DNA of 13,730 bases from DASUMP01 sp036277635 (lineage in GTDB: Bacteria; Actinomycetota; Acidimicrobiia; IMCC26256; PALSA-610). The notes beneath the pieces are model-generated. The model saw only the letters and a program-made list of their open reading frames with translations. It searched no databases and was not told the origin of the DNA. This document shows, in pieces, positions 13,437 to 13,730 of the stretch. The stretch's first letter is position 1. Each line of letters starts with the position of its first letter. Location of the stretch: NCBI GenBank assembly GCA_036277635.1, contig DASUMP010000045.1, positions 1 to 13,730 of the forward strand, in the 5' to 3' direction. The position numbers were made by a program, and so were the translations under genes.

Positions 13437-13730
13437 GTGATCACCTCGAACGGTCCTGGGTCCCGACGCTGGTGGCGTCGTGCCACCGTCGCGCTCACCA
13501 GCACACTCGTGACGGTGTCGGCGGGCATCGCGCCCGCGTGGGGCGTGGCCGACCTCGCTGCACCGACGTTGTCGGGCGTGGCGATCAGCCCCGCAACCGT
13601 CGACGCCACGACCCTCGCGAAGACGGTGTCGATCACGATCTCGGTCGCCGACGACGCGAGCGGGTTCGCGGCGGCCGGCATGCGCTTCGTGTCACCCGCC
13701 GGCGATGGCTACCTGTTCGCCGGCTTCGGG
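13437..13730 (+). CDS. Secreted protein, N-terminal part (cut by window edge)
   Basis: Ninety-eight codons are visible and remain open at the right edge. The N-terminus is a signal peptide: basic RRWWRR (10-15), hydrophobic ATVALTSTLVTVSAG (16-30), and a likely cleavage near APAWG-VADL (32-40). The mature part begins with LAAPTLSGVAISPATVD (40-56) and then alternating strands TVSITISVADDASGF and AGMRFVSPAGDGYLFAGF, which looks like an immunoglobulin-like beta-sandwich repeat common in large exported bacterial proteins. Function cannot be assigned from this fragment, and more copies of the module may follow. It is divergent from SURF1 across a 186-base region holding a good promoter. The start is set by an SD; the alternative ATG 13425 would add four acidic residues (MEDD) ahead of the signal peptide. 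Confidence 0.7.
   Translation, partial: MITSNGPGSRRWWRRATVALTSTLVTVSAGIAPAWGVADLAAPTLSGVAISPATVDATTLAKTVSITISVADDASGFAAAGMRFVSPAGDGYLFAGFG

Overview
The window reads as a chromosomal segment of a high-GC Gram-positive bacterium. Base composition is strongly G+C-rich, codon third positions are almost all G or C, and GTG starts and 1-4 base gene overlaps are common. The neighbourhood (zinc-ribbon coiled-coil protein, RNase HI, histidine phosphatase), the SARP-type regulator, the LPxTG protein and the Thr-rich stalks fit Actinobacteria. My guess, by general resemblance only, is a lineage near the Acidimicrobiia. I see no rRNA, tRNA, insertion sequence, phage gene or CRISPR array.

Left part (1-3960), all on the minus strand. 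In transcription order it holds a short-form 6-phosphogluconate dehydrogenase, a membrane-anchored metallophosphoesterase, a sortase-type LPRTG surface protein with a Thr/Ser stalk, a stand-alone cyclic-nucleotide-binding domain protein, and the first 94 codons of a SARP/BTAD-type regulator that runs off the left edge. Most of these genes have their own good Shine-Dalgarno (SD) sequence.

Centre (4047-6910), plus strand, divergent from gnd. zwf and pgl complete the oxidative pentose phosphate pathway together with gnd: glucose 6-phosphate to 6-phosphogluconolactone (Zwf), to 6-phosphogluconate (Pgl), to ribulose 5-phosphate (Gnd). The opcA gene that usually accompanies zwf in corynebacteria and mycobacteria is not here. 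An unrecognised conserved-looking gene follows pgl instead. Sequence cues suggest that Zwf uses NADP+ and Gnd uses NAD+.

Right centre (6961-11427), plus strand. A class A penicillin-binding protein is followed by a tightly coupled set: zinc-ribbon coiled-coil protein, RNase HI, small multi-pass membrane protein and histidine phosphatase. In mycobacteria the RNase HI and phosphatase are one fused protein next to the zinc-ribbon gene. Here they are separate, with a membrane protein gene between them.

Right end (11481-13730). A two-domain protein of unknown function (possibly of the AttH/CrtC type) converges on a SURF1-family cytochrome oxidase assembly gene. Divergent from SURF1, behind a fairly good promoter, the first 98 codons of a secreted protein run off the right edge. 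Several genes (zwf, 11481, SURF1) lack an SD but have a TAnnnT box 6-8 bases before the start codon, which suggests leaderless transcription. I did not find a clearly new biological system. The most interesting points are the split RNase H/phosphatase locus, the mixed cofactor signature of the pentose phosphate genes, and the two unrecognised genes.
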